Part shown: piece after piece, positions 43,404-52,386 of the stretch
Layout: every line of letters starts with the position of its first letter
Position numbering within the stretch: the first letter of the stretch is position 1
NCBI RefSeq assembly: GCF_000482245.1
Contig: NZ_AWNH01000060.1
Coordinates: 1 to 64,000 of the forward strand
Origin: Leptolyngbya sp. Heron Island J
GTDB lineage: Bacteria > Cyanobacteriota > Cyanobacteriia > Phormidesmidales > Phormidesmidaceae
Direction: 5' to 3'
DNA length: 64,000 nucleotides
The notes under the pieces: model-generated
What the model saw: only the letters and a program-made list of their open reading frames with translations
Databases searched by the model: none
What the model was told of the DNA's origin: nothing
Position numbers and translations under genes: made by a program

Positions 43404-43994
43404 AGCCGAAGCCCTCCAACAAGCAGCAGTTGCTTAATGATTCCTTAATAGATACAGCCCTTATTAGCTAAATCGTGATGATGATTTTGGGATGTGCTAG
43501 TTTCTATATTGCCCCCAAAAAGCTTCTGAAACCCCCATAGGTTTTGCCTTACGGATTCAGGAGAACAAATATTAACCTTGGAGGATTTTAATATTTGGTG
43601 ATAGCTTTTAAAGCTTCTATAAAAGACTATCCGCCAAATCACTGATATTGGATGAGCAAGGTTTAATGAAAAAGACATAAATAACGCACTACCTTTTGAT
43701 AGGTTCACATCCTATAAAAGATTGCTGAGCGCTTGTAATAAAGTCCGATTGAACAAGGGCTTTCATGTGTTCCCTCGCTGTTGTAAATTGCATCTCTTAG
43801 AGATTGTATATAGCCTGAACAACGGGGGGTACTACGGGTGAACAGCAATTTTTCATTAGCTACTCATTTAACTTTTATCTTCCTACCCCAAGCAAGCTGA
43901 CCTATAACTGCAGTTTGCCTGTGAATCTACTGAATTAGGGTGACAATCGACCGCACTTATAGCCTGTTGCTGTTAAGTTGTTTAGTCATTGTCC
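43404..43994. other. AT-rich intergenic region
   Basis: About 590 bases between divergent genes. An 87-codon frame on the minus strand (43445-43708) has no ribosome site and no recognisable motif. A TAGGTTCACATCCTATAAAA stretch near 43701-43720 may include a promoter. No RNA gene seen. Confidence 0.4.
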
Positions 43995-44606
43995 ATGTCC
44001 ACGCTTAGAGCTTCCTGTCCTAGCAGCCCTGTGAAAAAATCAGCTGGTAATGTCATCAGCGACAATGTTCTATCACTTCCTTGGGATGCTTTGTTTAATA
44101 ACGTCGAAAACGATTTTGACGTTGCTAATACCGTTGCTGATTCTATATTGAAAGCTAAGGATCGTTGTCAAATTACTCCCTTTTATGTTCAAGCTGTCAT
44201 TGCTAATTCTTCTGTATTTTTAGTCTCTAACACAGGCAGTTCTGAAACGCTGCATCTCACCCATGCCGGTACCTGTTGGCTTTTAGGAAAATCTGGAACC
44301 TGTGCTTTGCCAGTGGCTGATTCAACGGTCGATCCTTGCCATGCGGTCATTCGTTGCACTCCTGAGTCTGGATTTTTTATTGCCGATGTTGGTAGCCAAG
44401 CTGGAACTCGCTTGAATCGTCGTCGCCTGGTGCCGCAAAAACGGCAGGCCCTCAGGGATGGCGACATGATTGAGCTGGGGGAACTGGTTTTGGAATTTTT
44501 TGTGGATAACTTTGACCGCGTCAAAGATCCTCTGGATGCTTGTGAAATTACCTACACCGGTTATGAGATCACCTACACCGGCATGGAGACTTATCCAGGC
44601 AGTTGA
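43995..44606 (+). CDS. FHA-domain protein
   Basis: The 203-residue protein holds an FHA phosphothreonine-binding domain in residues 80-180: WLLGKSGTCALPVADSTVDPCHAVIR and FFIADVGSQAGTRLNRRRL replace the usual GR, S-H and N motifs (LLGK for LGR, DPCHA for SRxHA, GTRLN for GTFVN). A disordered N-terminus precedes it. The tail repeats EITYTGYEITYTGMETY. FHA proteins assemble kinase-regulated complexes; none of the neighbours is an obvious Ser/Thr kinase. ATG at 43995 is chosen over TTG at 43989. Confidence 0.8.
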   Translation: MSTLRASCPSSPVKKSAGNVISDNVLSLPWDALFNNVENDFDVANTVADSILKAKDRCQITPFYVQAVIANSSVFLVSNTGSSETLHLTHAGTCWLLGKSGTCALPVADSTVDPCHAVIRCTPESGFFIADVGSQAGTRLNRRRLVPQKRQALRDGDMIELGELVLEFFVDNFDRVKDPLDACEITYTGYEITYTGMETYPGS

Positions 44607-44636
44607 GCATAGGGTGAAGCTGTAATCAAGCGGTGT

Positions 44637-45809
44637 CTATGTACGCTGATACTGGCCGCCCGGTAATTGGGTGATAACGCCAGCCAGCTCTAACTGTAAT
44701 AGGCCACTCAGCAGGGCACTCGTGTCTAGCTGGGTGGCTTTTACTAAGTTATCTAAGCTAATAGGTACGTCGGGGATCACGTGTAGGAGCTGTTGTAGGG
44801 CTATATCCAGTTCGATTGCTGGTGTGTCATCAGGCTTGGTCTGTGTGGCGTTGGATAATGATGACTGCGTAGTGTTGTTGGCCGCAGTGGTATCACTATT
44901 GATGGTGGGCTTAGTGATAGTACGGTTGGCGATGCCAATATTGAGTAGTTCTTTAACCAGTGGATCTTCACCCAGGATAATAGCTGCGCCAGTATTGATG
45001 AGGGCTAAACATCCCTCGCCGGTGTGATTGTCCAGACTGTTGGGGAGTGCATAAACGTGACGACCATAGTCATTGGCTAAATAGGCGGTGATGAGTGCCC
45101 CTGATTTTTTGGGGGCTTCGGTGACTAGGGTGGCATGGCTGAGACCGGCAATGATGCGATTGCGTCTTGGAAAATGCCCCCGATCTGGTGGAGTGCCGTC
45201 GGGGTACTCGCTGACAATCAAGCCGGTTTCTAGGATGCGCTGATAGATTTTTGCATTGCTGCGGGGGTAGACGACATCTACTCCAGTTCCCAGTACGGCG
45301 ATGGTCTGGCCATGGTTGTCCAGGCAACTTTGATGGGCGCAGGTGTCAATGCCGTTGGCTAGACCGGACGCAATAGTGATCTTGTGTTGACTTAGGCAAC
45401 GACTTAGTCGATGGGTCCAACGTCGCCCATAGGTGCTGGGGTGACGAGTGCCAACCATGGCTACGGTAAGGCTGGGGGAATTGTTAGGGCGAAACGGGCC
45501 TCGATAGTAGAGGGCGGGGGGTGGGTCTGGGATTTCCCATAGCAGCTTGGGGTAGTCTGTGTCGGCGGGTGTCCAGAAGTTGGGGCACTGAGCCTCGTGT
45601 TTTTCGAGTAGCTGTTCGGGATTGAGGTGCGATCGCACCTCCCGAATATGATCGGCAATTACCAGGCCAATGCCATCGACAGCCAATAGGTCAGCTGGAG
45701 AAGCCTGCCATGCCAGCTCCAGTGAGCCAAACCGCTCATGCAATCGTTTAATCAATACTGGCCCCACATCTTTAATGTTTGACCAGGCCAGCCAATATGC
45801 TCGTTCCAA
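44637..45809 (-). CDS. dprA: DNA-processing protein DprA
   Basis: The 390-residue protein protects incoming single-stranded DNA and loads RecA during natural transformation. An N-terminal helix-hairpin-helix region (DLLAVDGIGLVIADHI) precedes the Rossmann-fold core: VGTRHPSTYGRRWTHRLSR, ASGLANGIDTCAHQ, LGTGVDVVYPRSNAKIY, LIVSEYPDGTPPDRGHFPRRNRIIAGLS and EAPKKSGALITA. A Thr/Asn-rich linker leads to a C-terminal winged helix (about 330-390). The frame opens with TTG at 45809 (LERAYWLAW read as Met). The organism is probably capable of DNA uptake, though competence genes are not nearby. Confidence 0.95.
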   Translation of the reverse strand: MERAYWLAWSNIKDVGPVLIKRLHERFGSLELAWQASPADLLAVDGIGLVIADHIREVRSHLNPEQLLEKHEAQCPNFWTPADTDYPKLLWEIPDPPPALYYRGPFRPNNSPSLTVAMVGTRHPSTYGRRWTHRLSRCLSQHKITIASGLANGIDTCAHQSCLDNHGQTIAVLGTGVDVVYPRSNAKIYQRILETGLIVSEYPDGTPPDRGHFPRRNRIIAGLSHATLVTEAPKKSGALITAYLANDYGRHVYALPNSLDNHTGEGCLALINTGAAIILGEDPLVKELLNIGIANRTITKPTINSDTTAANNTTQSSLSNATQTKPDDTPAIELDIALQQLLHVIPDVPISLDNLVKATQLDTSALLSGLLQLELAGVITQLPGGQYQRT

Positions 45810-45916
45810 CCTAGATTGCCTATTACTTCAACGATTCTAGGATGCCCATAAAGACTATGGTTGGCTATAGCTGAGCAGCTGAGCGTCTTGGCGTCATCAA
45901 TGTTTCAACCTGCAGT

Positions 45917-46579
45917 CTAAGTCTGTGGCTGCCGCTGCTGTTTGAGATAGTCAAATACGCTCTTATCACCAATATCAGGCGGAATTGGCTGTATCAGTTT
46001 GCGGATGGCGAAAACAGCAAACAAAATCGCCCAAGCAATTAATAATCCCTGTCCTACCTGTGCAGGCATCGCACCTGCCATGTGGGCCAGTAATAAGCTG
46101 GGCACCAATAGCACCAGCAGTTTGGTTTCTAACCGATTAAAACAGAATGCTTCTTTGAAAAAGATGCCGGTTAAAGCGGCAAAGGTAAACCCGACGCCAA
46201 AAATTGACAAAGGTTGTTCATAAACTGTCAAAGCTAGGGGCCCGGAGACCATGATTGTAAGTCCTAGGCTAGCCAGACCGCCTATTAGCCAAAAAACTTG
46301 TAGGGTTTGGTGTAGCGATCTCAAATAGATATGAATGAACCACAGACTAATGCCTAACCCTAACCACATAGTCAGGTAGCAGGCCGATATAGCCCACAGT
46401 AGACCTGGGCTGCCATTTCCCAGGTTGAGCAACAACACACCCAGGGCAAAGCTGAAAGCGGCTATGGCCAGACCGCTACGATAAATCATCACCTCACGTC
46501 GATCATCTGAGGTAATTACAAAGGTGCCAAACTGCCCTTCATAGGACTCTAAACTCGTATCTGACGGTGCAGTTACCAT
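45917..46579 (-). CDS. DUF2301 membrane protein
   Basis: The 220-residue protein has a short soluble N-terminus with YEGQFGTFVITSDDRREVMIYR and six or seven membrane helices, ending in a hydrophilic VFDYLKQQRQP. The layout and the block FGVGFTFAALTGIFFKEAFCFNRLETKLL are those of the DUF2301 family, conserved in cyanobacteria and of unknown role. ATG at 46579 has AGGAGG five bases before and is preferred over the longer frame from 46612. It lies 46 bp after the sensor kinase gene and is probably cotranscribed with it. Confidence 0.85.
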   Translation of the reverse strand: MVTAPSDTSLESYEGQFGTFVITSDDRREVMIYRSGLAIAAFSFALGVLLLNLGNGSPGLLWAISACYLTMWLGLGISLWFIHIYLRSLHQTLQVFWLIGGLASLGLTIMVSGPLALTVYEQPLSIFGVGFTFAALTGIFFKEAFCFNRLETKLLVLLVPSLLLAHMAGAMPAQVGQGLLIAWAILFAVFAIRKLIQPIPPDIGDKSVFDYLKQQRQPQT

Positions 46580-46625
46580 GCCTACCTCCTGAGCTGGGCT
46601 AAATCCATGCAAGTGCTATCCCTGA

Positions 46626-48308
46626 TCAAGGTGTAAAGGATAGCGGTAACTCAATCGTAAAACACGTCTGATTATTTCCGCTGGTTACGGCAATCACACC
46701 GTTGATGTGATGCACGAGCTTCTGCACCAGGGCCAAACCCAAACCGGTGCCGCCTTGCTTCCATGGGTCGGCGCTGGGTATGCGGTAAAACTTATCAAAA
46801 ATCCGAGGAAGTTCATCTTGGGGAATTTCTACGCCCGTATTGACGAGGGTAAATCTTAAGGTATCGTCATTGACCTGGGCTACAGACAGCGTGATTTCCC
46901 CGCCAGGAGGGGTGTATTTGCAGGCATTATTGAGTAGTTCTGCCCAAATTCTATCTAGACTCGACAGATCTGACTGGAAGTGCTCAACGGTCTCAGCGAT
47001 GGCTACTTTTAACTGCTGCTGACGGCTAGTAGCCCGTTCTTGAAAACTACTGACCAGGGCAGGCAACCATTCATGCATTTGAATCGTTTGCAACGCTAGC
47101 TCATGATTGCCGACATCCAGACGCTGCAGGTCTAGCAAATCGTTAATTAAGCTGATTTCGCGCTCACATTCTTCTTTGAGAATACGATAGTAGCGGGCGA
47201 TGCGACCTTGTTCAGCGTCGGGTTTGGCCAGCTCGTGCTCCAGCCCCAGCTCTTGGGTTAGGGTCACCCCCAGCAATTGCAATGCCACACGCATACTAGT
47301 GACTGGGGTGCGTAATTCATGGGAAACAGTGCTTAAAAAATCGTCTTTGAGGGTATTGACCTGTTCTAGCTCGCGGACCTGAGACTGTGATTCTTGATAG
47401 AGACGGGCCTGGCGAATGGCAATGGCACATTGGTTAGCTACCTGTTGCACCAGACGAATTTCATATTCGCTAAAGCCGTGCTCTTTATTATTAATTAGCC
47501 ATAGATCCCCTAGAACTCCCCGATCATCAAAAATCGAACAAGCTAACATCGACACTAGCCCCCGCACTGGGTTGGGTGCAATGGAACAAAATTGAAAGTA
47601 CTGCCCTTCTAGCAGCTGATGATACACCTCTGGAAAGGACTCCATTTGGGAGACACGACCTCGGTCCGATGGCAGGGTGGTGTATTCGTAGTAGATAGTG
47701 GAAGTCCCTTGCTCCAGGTCATAGAGAGAGGTGTTGGAGCCTCTGACATTGAGGGCTTCGGTAATTTCCTGAACCGCTGTCTGTAGAATCTGTTTTTCGT
47801 CTAGACTGTCCCGTACCCGATCGGTAATGCGTTTGAGGGTGGCTTCAAACTCTGTGAGCTGGTCGAGGGCACTGTTACATTCCTCTAGCTGTTGTTGGAT
47901 CTGTTTGTTAACAGTCCGAACTTGTACCAGTTCACTGATGTCTTTAAGGGTATTGACTAACACCGGGCCACTATTTGTGTGGAGTAGAGAGCGCTCGCCT
48001 AAAAAGTGACGTTGGCCGCGATGGGTCTTAATGACAATAGGTTGATCACTGGCTGTCTCTGTGGTGAAAAAGTGGGTGTCTTGCGATCGCAATAAGTCTG
48101 CATCCATCACAGCTGCCACTTCATGGTCCAGACAGCCCTCAAGTTTCTCTGGGGAGGTGTCTAGAAGTTGGCAACAGACCGTATTAGCAAACAGCCATCG
48201 CTGATCTGGCCCTTTGACATAGACAGGAGCTGCAACTGCATTCAATGAGCTAGCCATTAGGTCAATCAGATCGTGGATATCAACACTAGATGCAACAGAT
48301 AGACTCAT
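46626..48308 (-). CDS. PAS-GAF sensor histidine kinase
   Basis: The 560-residue kinase has a PAS domain (about 15-125; VYVKGPDQRWLFANTVCCQLL), a coiled coil (NKQIQQQLEECNSALDQL), a GAF domain (about 155-310; CSIFDDRGVLGDLWLINNKEHGFSEYEIRLVQQVANQCAIAI), then HisKA with the phosphoacceptor His in TVSHELRTPVTSM and HATPase with NLLNNACKYTPPGGE-like N-box (LLNNACKYTPPG) and GGTGLGLALVQKLV. There is no membrane segment, so it senses a cytosolic signal. No Cys suitable for a bilin is clear in the GAF pocket. ATG at 48308 is preferred; TTG at 48326 is possible. No cognate regulator is adjacent. Confidence 0.92.
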   Translation of the reverse strand: MSLSVASSVDIHDLIDLMASSLNAVAAPVYVKGPDQRWLFANTVCCQLLDTSPEKLEGCLDHEVAAVMDADLLRSQDTHFFTTETASDQPIVIKTHRGQRHFLGERSLLHTNSGPVLVNTLKDISELVQVRTVNKQIQQQLEECNSALDQLTEFEATLKRITDRVRDSLDEKQILQTAVQEITEALNVRGSNTSLYDLEQGTSTIYYEYTTLPSDRGRVSQMESFPEVYHQLLEGQYFQFCSIAPNPVRGLVSMLACSIFDDRGVLGDLWLINNKEHGFSEYEIRLVQQVANQCAIAIRQARLYQESQSQVRELEQVNTLKDDFLSTVSHELRTPVTSMRVALQLLGVTLTQELGLEHELAKPDAEQGRIARYYRILKEECEREISLINDLLDLQRLDVGNHELALQTIQMHEWLPALVSSFQERATSRQQQLKVAIAETVEHFQSDLSSLDRIWAELLNNACKYTPPGGEITLSVAQVNDDTLRFTLVNTGVEIPQDELPRIFDKFYRIPSADPWKQGGTGLGLALVQKLVHHINGVIAVTSGNNQTCFTIELPLSFTP

Positions 48309-48498
48309 TGGATAGTTGCTAGACAATAGGGTGACGTTATGCCCTAACTATGCCCTGGTTTATGAGCAAACAGTTAACAATGTATCGCTAAGTCAATCGT
48401 TTTCTGTGAAAACCGTAATTATACGGACGTCATCACGAAGCAAATGAACGCTGCCTGTGTCCCTGTAGAATTCTAGAGTTTGTTTCTTGTTTCAGACT

Positions 48499-49164
48499 AT
48501 GGGTGCTGCTCCCACTGATTGCTCTATGGACTGCTTGCTATCTCCCAACATTGATTGGCGAGCCCTGACCTACCCCACCCTCAAACTAGGGGTGCTTGCG
48601 TCTGGAAATGGCAGTAACTTTGAGGCCATTATGGCCGCTATCGAGCGTCAGGAACTCAAAGCCCAGGTTAGTGTTGTCATTTGCAATAACCCTGGCGCTA
48701 AAGTGCTTGAACGTGCCGCTAAGTGGTCCATTCCTAGCGTACTGCTTAACCACCGTGAGTTTGAGTCACGCGAGTTGCTTGATCAGGCCATGATCAAAAC
48801 TTTGACCGACTATGGTGTGGGCTGGGTAATTATGGCGGGTTGGATGCGGCGGGTCACCCACCATCTGATTGATGGGTTTGCCGGACGTCTACTCAATATT
48901 CATCCCAGCTTATTGCCCAGTTTCCCTGGACTCCATGCCGTTCAGCAAGCTCTGGATGCGGGGGTTAAACTGGCAGGCTGTACCGTACATCATGTGGAGC
49001 TAGCAGTGGATAGTGGTCCGATCATCCTGCAGGCGGCTGTACCGGTGCTGCCAGGGGATGATGAGGCAAGTCTGCAAGCTCGGATTCAAATTCAAGAGCA
49101 TCGCATTTATCCGGCTGCAATTGCGCTGGCGGCATATCAGCAAGCCACGGCCTTAAAGCTATAG
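48499..49164 (+). CDS. purN: Phosphoribosylglycinamide formyltransferase
   Basis: The 221-residue enzyme transfers a formyl group from 10-formyl-THF to GAR, the third step of purine synthesis. LGVLASGNGSNFEAIMAAI gives the phosphate loop; the catalytic Asn and His lie in LLNIHPSLLPSFPGLHAVQQAL, followed by GCTVHHVELAVDSGPIILQAAVPVLPGDD with the catalytic Asp. An N-terminal lead of about 30 residues precedes the core. ATG at 48499 is used; TTG at 48487 is possible. Confidence 0.95.
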   Translation: MGAAPTDCSMDCLLSPNIDWRALTYPTLKLGVLASGNGSNFEAIMAAIERQELKAQVSVVICNNPGAKVLERAAKWSIPSVLLNHREFESRELLDQAMIKTLTDYGVGWVIMAGWMRRVTHHLIDGFAGRLLNIHPSLLPSFPGLHAVQQALDAGVKLAGCTVHHVELAVDSGPIILQAAVPVLPGDDEASLQARIQIQEHRIYPAAIALAAYQQATALKL

Positions 49165-49298
49165 ATGGCGGATAATGCAGAAGATTCGGTCAACTTTTTA
49201 AATGCCCCTCTAAGCGATCCGGGGCGATTGGTCACCCGCGATCCGGAAGTTGGATAAGCCATGACGAAGGTATAAATATCGACGCCTGCTTGTCTATT

Positions 49299-49523
49299 AT
49301 GTTTAACGCGACTCAACTTATTGGCAGAGATTTAGAAGCTTTGGTGCGTACTGCACTGATGCATGGTGAGTTAGCGCCCGGTGTAGGACAGGCGGTTGCA
49401 CGGTATCGAGCCAAGTCTGATTTGACGGCTGCAGAACAACGGCAATTAGAGATTTTAGATAATGCGATCGCAGATGGATGTATTGTGACTGTCTGGGTTC
49501 CAGTTGATAGCTATCCTGCTTAG
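49299..49523 (+). CDS. Small conserved protein
   Basis: The 74-residue, mostly helical product (ATQLIGRDLEALVRTALMHG, then LTAAEQRQLEILDNAIADGC and VTVWVPVDSYP) has no catalytic motif or membrane segment. I recall similar short cyanobacterial proteins without function. ATG at 49299 starts the conserved part; 49290 adds three residues. It stands 135 bp after purN on the same strand. Confidence 0.65.
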   Translation: MFNATQLIGRDLEALVRTALMHGELAPGVGQAVARYRAKSDLTAAEQRQLEILDNAIADGCIVTVWVPVDSYPA

Positions 49524-49612
49524 TCTGATCGGCTTTCTCAGAGGCAAGTGGTCATCTATAGTAGTTATTAGGGTAGCTATATAGCTGCTCAACTGCTGCT
49601 TTTTGAAACATC

Positions 49613-50323
49613 ATGCTCTTGAGTTCGATATTTCATCGCTGCCGCTGGATAGCTGTAGTTGCGATCGCATTAGTTATTAACCTCATAGCTGTTGCACCTG
49701 CTAATGCCACCGGGGTATACGATCTGCCCATCAGCCCTAGCATGGACAACTGGGTGTTAGATAACGCCAATCAAATCACTCGCCTGAACGAGAGCAACCT
49801 CAATAAAGACCTCAAACAACTGGCAGCCGCAACCGAACAAGAAGTTCGCTATGTAACTATTCATCGTCTAGACTACGGCGAGACCGCTCAAAGTTTGGCT
49901 GAGCAGCTGTTCTCTCGCTGGTTTCCCACTCCAGAAGCTGGAGCCAATCAGACGATAATTGTTCTAGATGATGTCACCAACAATATTGGTATCAAGGTTG
50001 GTGAAGAAACCTCAGCACTACTGTCTACAGAGATTGCTGAAAGTATTACTCAAGAGACGATGAAAGCGCCACTGCTCAAGAGTAATAGCTACAATCGGTC
50101 ATTTGACGATGCGACTGTGCGCTTAGCAGCCGTATTAGCTGGTGAACCCGACCCCGGTCCTCCAGTCATTGAAGAAGTGATTAATGTGGAAGGCACATTT
50201 GCGACGGCGGAAGAAACCGAAGAAAATCGGGCCAGTTCCACTTGGATTGTTGTCATATTGTTGATTTTGGCGACGGTGATTCCTATGGCTACCTACTACT
50301 GGTATCAGTCCATAGGGGGGTAG
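49613..50323 (+). CDS. TPM-domain protein, Psb32-like
   Basis: The 236-residue protein has a signal peptide (about 1-33, ending ANATG), a TPM domain (about 45-175; VLDNANQITRLNESNLNKDL, VRYVTIHRLDYGETAQSLAEQLFSRWFP, QTIIVLDDVTNNIGIKVG) and a single C-terminal membrane helix (about 208-228) with few residues after it. This is the layout of cyanobacterial Psb32 (Sll1390) and plant TLP18.3, thylakoid proteins that aid photosystem II repair. Domain order supports export to the lumen with a membrane anchor. A strong terminator follows. Confidence 0.85.
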   Translation: MLLSSIFHRCRWIAVVAIALVINLIAVAPANATGVYDLPISPSMDNWVLDNANQITRLNESNLNKDLKQLAAATEQEVRYVTIHRLDYGETAQSLAEQLFSRWFPTPEAGANQTIIVLDDVTNNIGIKVGEETSALLSTEIAESITQETMKAPLLKSNSYNRSFDDATVRLAAVLAGEPDPGPPVIEEVINVEGTFATAEETEENRASSTWIVVILLILATVIPMATYYWYQSIGG

Positions 50324-50370
50324 CGCTGGCGGCAGCCACAACAAATTTGTCACAACAAATTTACCCAAAG

Positions 50371-50397
50371 AAAGCGACCCAAATTTGGGTCGCTTTT
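50371..50397. terminator. Bidirectional terminator
   Basis: AAAGCGACCC and GGGTCGCTTT pair over AAATTT, with TTTTT to the right and AAAG-type A-run to the left. It serves the Psb32-like gene and possibly the convergent gap1. Confidence 0.85.
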
Positions 50398-50445
50398 TAC
50401 TTAGCTCTCAATTCAAAGATTTAGAAATCAACCTTGGCCCCTGGC

Positions 50446-51516
<1,071 letters not shown>

Positions 51517-51703
51517 CTAATGCTCATAGATGGTGTACAAAATTACTGCCTCAATCAGCGAGCAGCTTGTACTTTGTATGGCTGATTAGCTGGACTTCCT
51601 GGGGATCGTCGGTTTTCCTTTATAGTTAGCGTTACCTATATAAAATAGGATTTCGAAACGTAGGCAAATATGTCTGAATTGAGATTATCCGTAATAAAAT
51701 TCT

Positions 51704-52303
51704 TCAAAGAATTTTAGGGTCTTGCCACGGAACTATCGGCTCAATGGATGAAATTTGGTGGTGTATCGTTTGGCTGATGTCAGCCCATGCCTGTTGATCG
51801 AGTGCGGGGGTGGATGGCATCGGAGCCAAGGGATTTTCGAAGGTTAACCAAGAACGACAGCCGCTGTAATCAGACTGCCAGTCAATCGTGATTGGGGTGA
51901 CCAATCGATGTACGCGTAGCAACAGCAAATGTAAGGGTTGACTGGGTTTCCACCGAAACCGTTCTGTGACAAATCGCTCATTCCAAATATGAAATGGCAG
52001 GAGTGACTGTACTGATTGCTCATTTCTGATGGTCCATACCTGGGTAATATCGGCCCAGGCTTGCAAGGCGATGCTTTCAGGATGCCAACCAGATTCAACA
52101 GCCGTGACCTGTTGAGCCCACTGTGGTTTTAATAGATGAGCTTTTTGGTGTTCATAGGTTGGGTACAGCCAGACTTGATGATGGGGGACTTGAAAATGGT
52201 GACCCACTTCCCGAATACCGCCCTTCCGTAGCAGCAGAATTGTTTGCCCTTGTACAAGGGCATCTACCGCCACAGCCCATTCCTTAAGAGCGCTCTGAAG
52301 CAT
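51704..52303 (-). CDS. DUF1802-family protein
   Basis: The 199-residue soluble protein has the DUF1802 layout: N-terminal LKEWAVAVDALVQGQTILLLRKGGIRE, then FQVPHHQVWLYPTYEHQKAHLLKP, and ALQAWADI and RVHRLVTPITID further on. The first block looks like a Nudix-type or similar beta element with a KGGI turn, but no Nudix box is present. Function unknown in bacteria. It is downstream of glsF on the same strand with 83 bp between; that gap holds a hairpin that covers the ribosome binding site. Confidence 0.85.
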   Translation of the reverse strand: MLQSALKEWAVAVDALVQGQTILLLRKGGIREVGHHFQVPHHQVWLYPTYEHQKAHLLKPQWAQQVTAVESGWHPESIALQAWADITQVWTIRNEQSVQSLLPFHIWNERFVTERFRWKPSQPLHLLLLRVHRLVTPITIDWQSDYSGCRSWLTFENPLAPMPSTPALDQQAWADISQTIHHQISSIEPIVPWQDPKIL

Positions 52304-52357
52304 AAGTGCTACCCCTCCAAAATCGCGCTTCTAAACCCGATAGGGGTAGCACTTTAT
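52301..52357 (-). promoter_or_regulatory. Hairpin covering the DUF1802 ribosome binding site
   Basis: AAGTGCTACCCCT (52304-52316) and AGGGGTAGCACTT (52342-52354) are exact 13-bp inverted repeats. Read on the minus strand, the second arm includes part of GGAGGGG and reaches the ATG at 52303. Pairing would hide the ribosome site; it could also slow or end glsF transcription. Confidence 0.55.
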
Positions 52358-52386
52358 GGCTACCCCGCTGCGAAACTACTGGCCGA

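Noticed and set aside
43445-43708. 87-codon minus-strand frame
   Set aside because: AT-rich region, no ribosome site, no recognisable motif.
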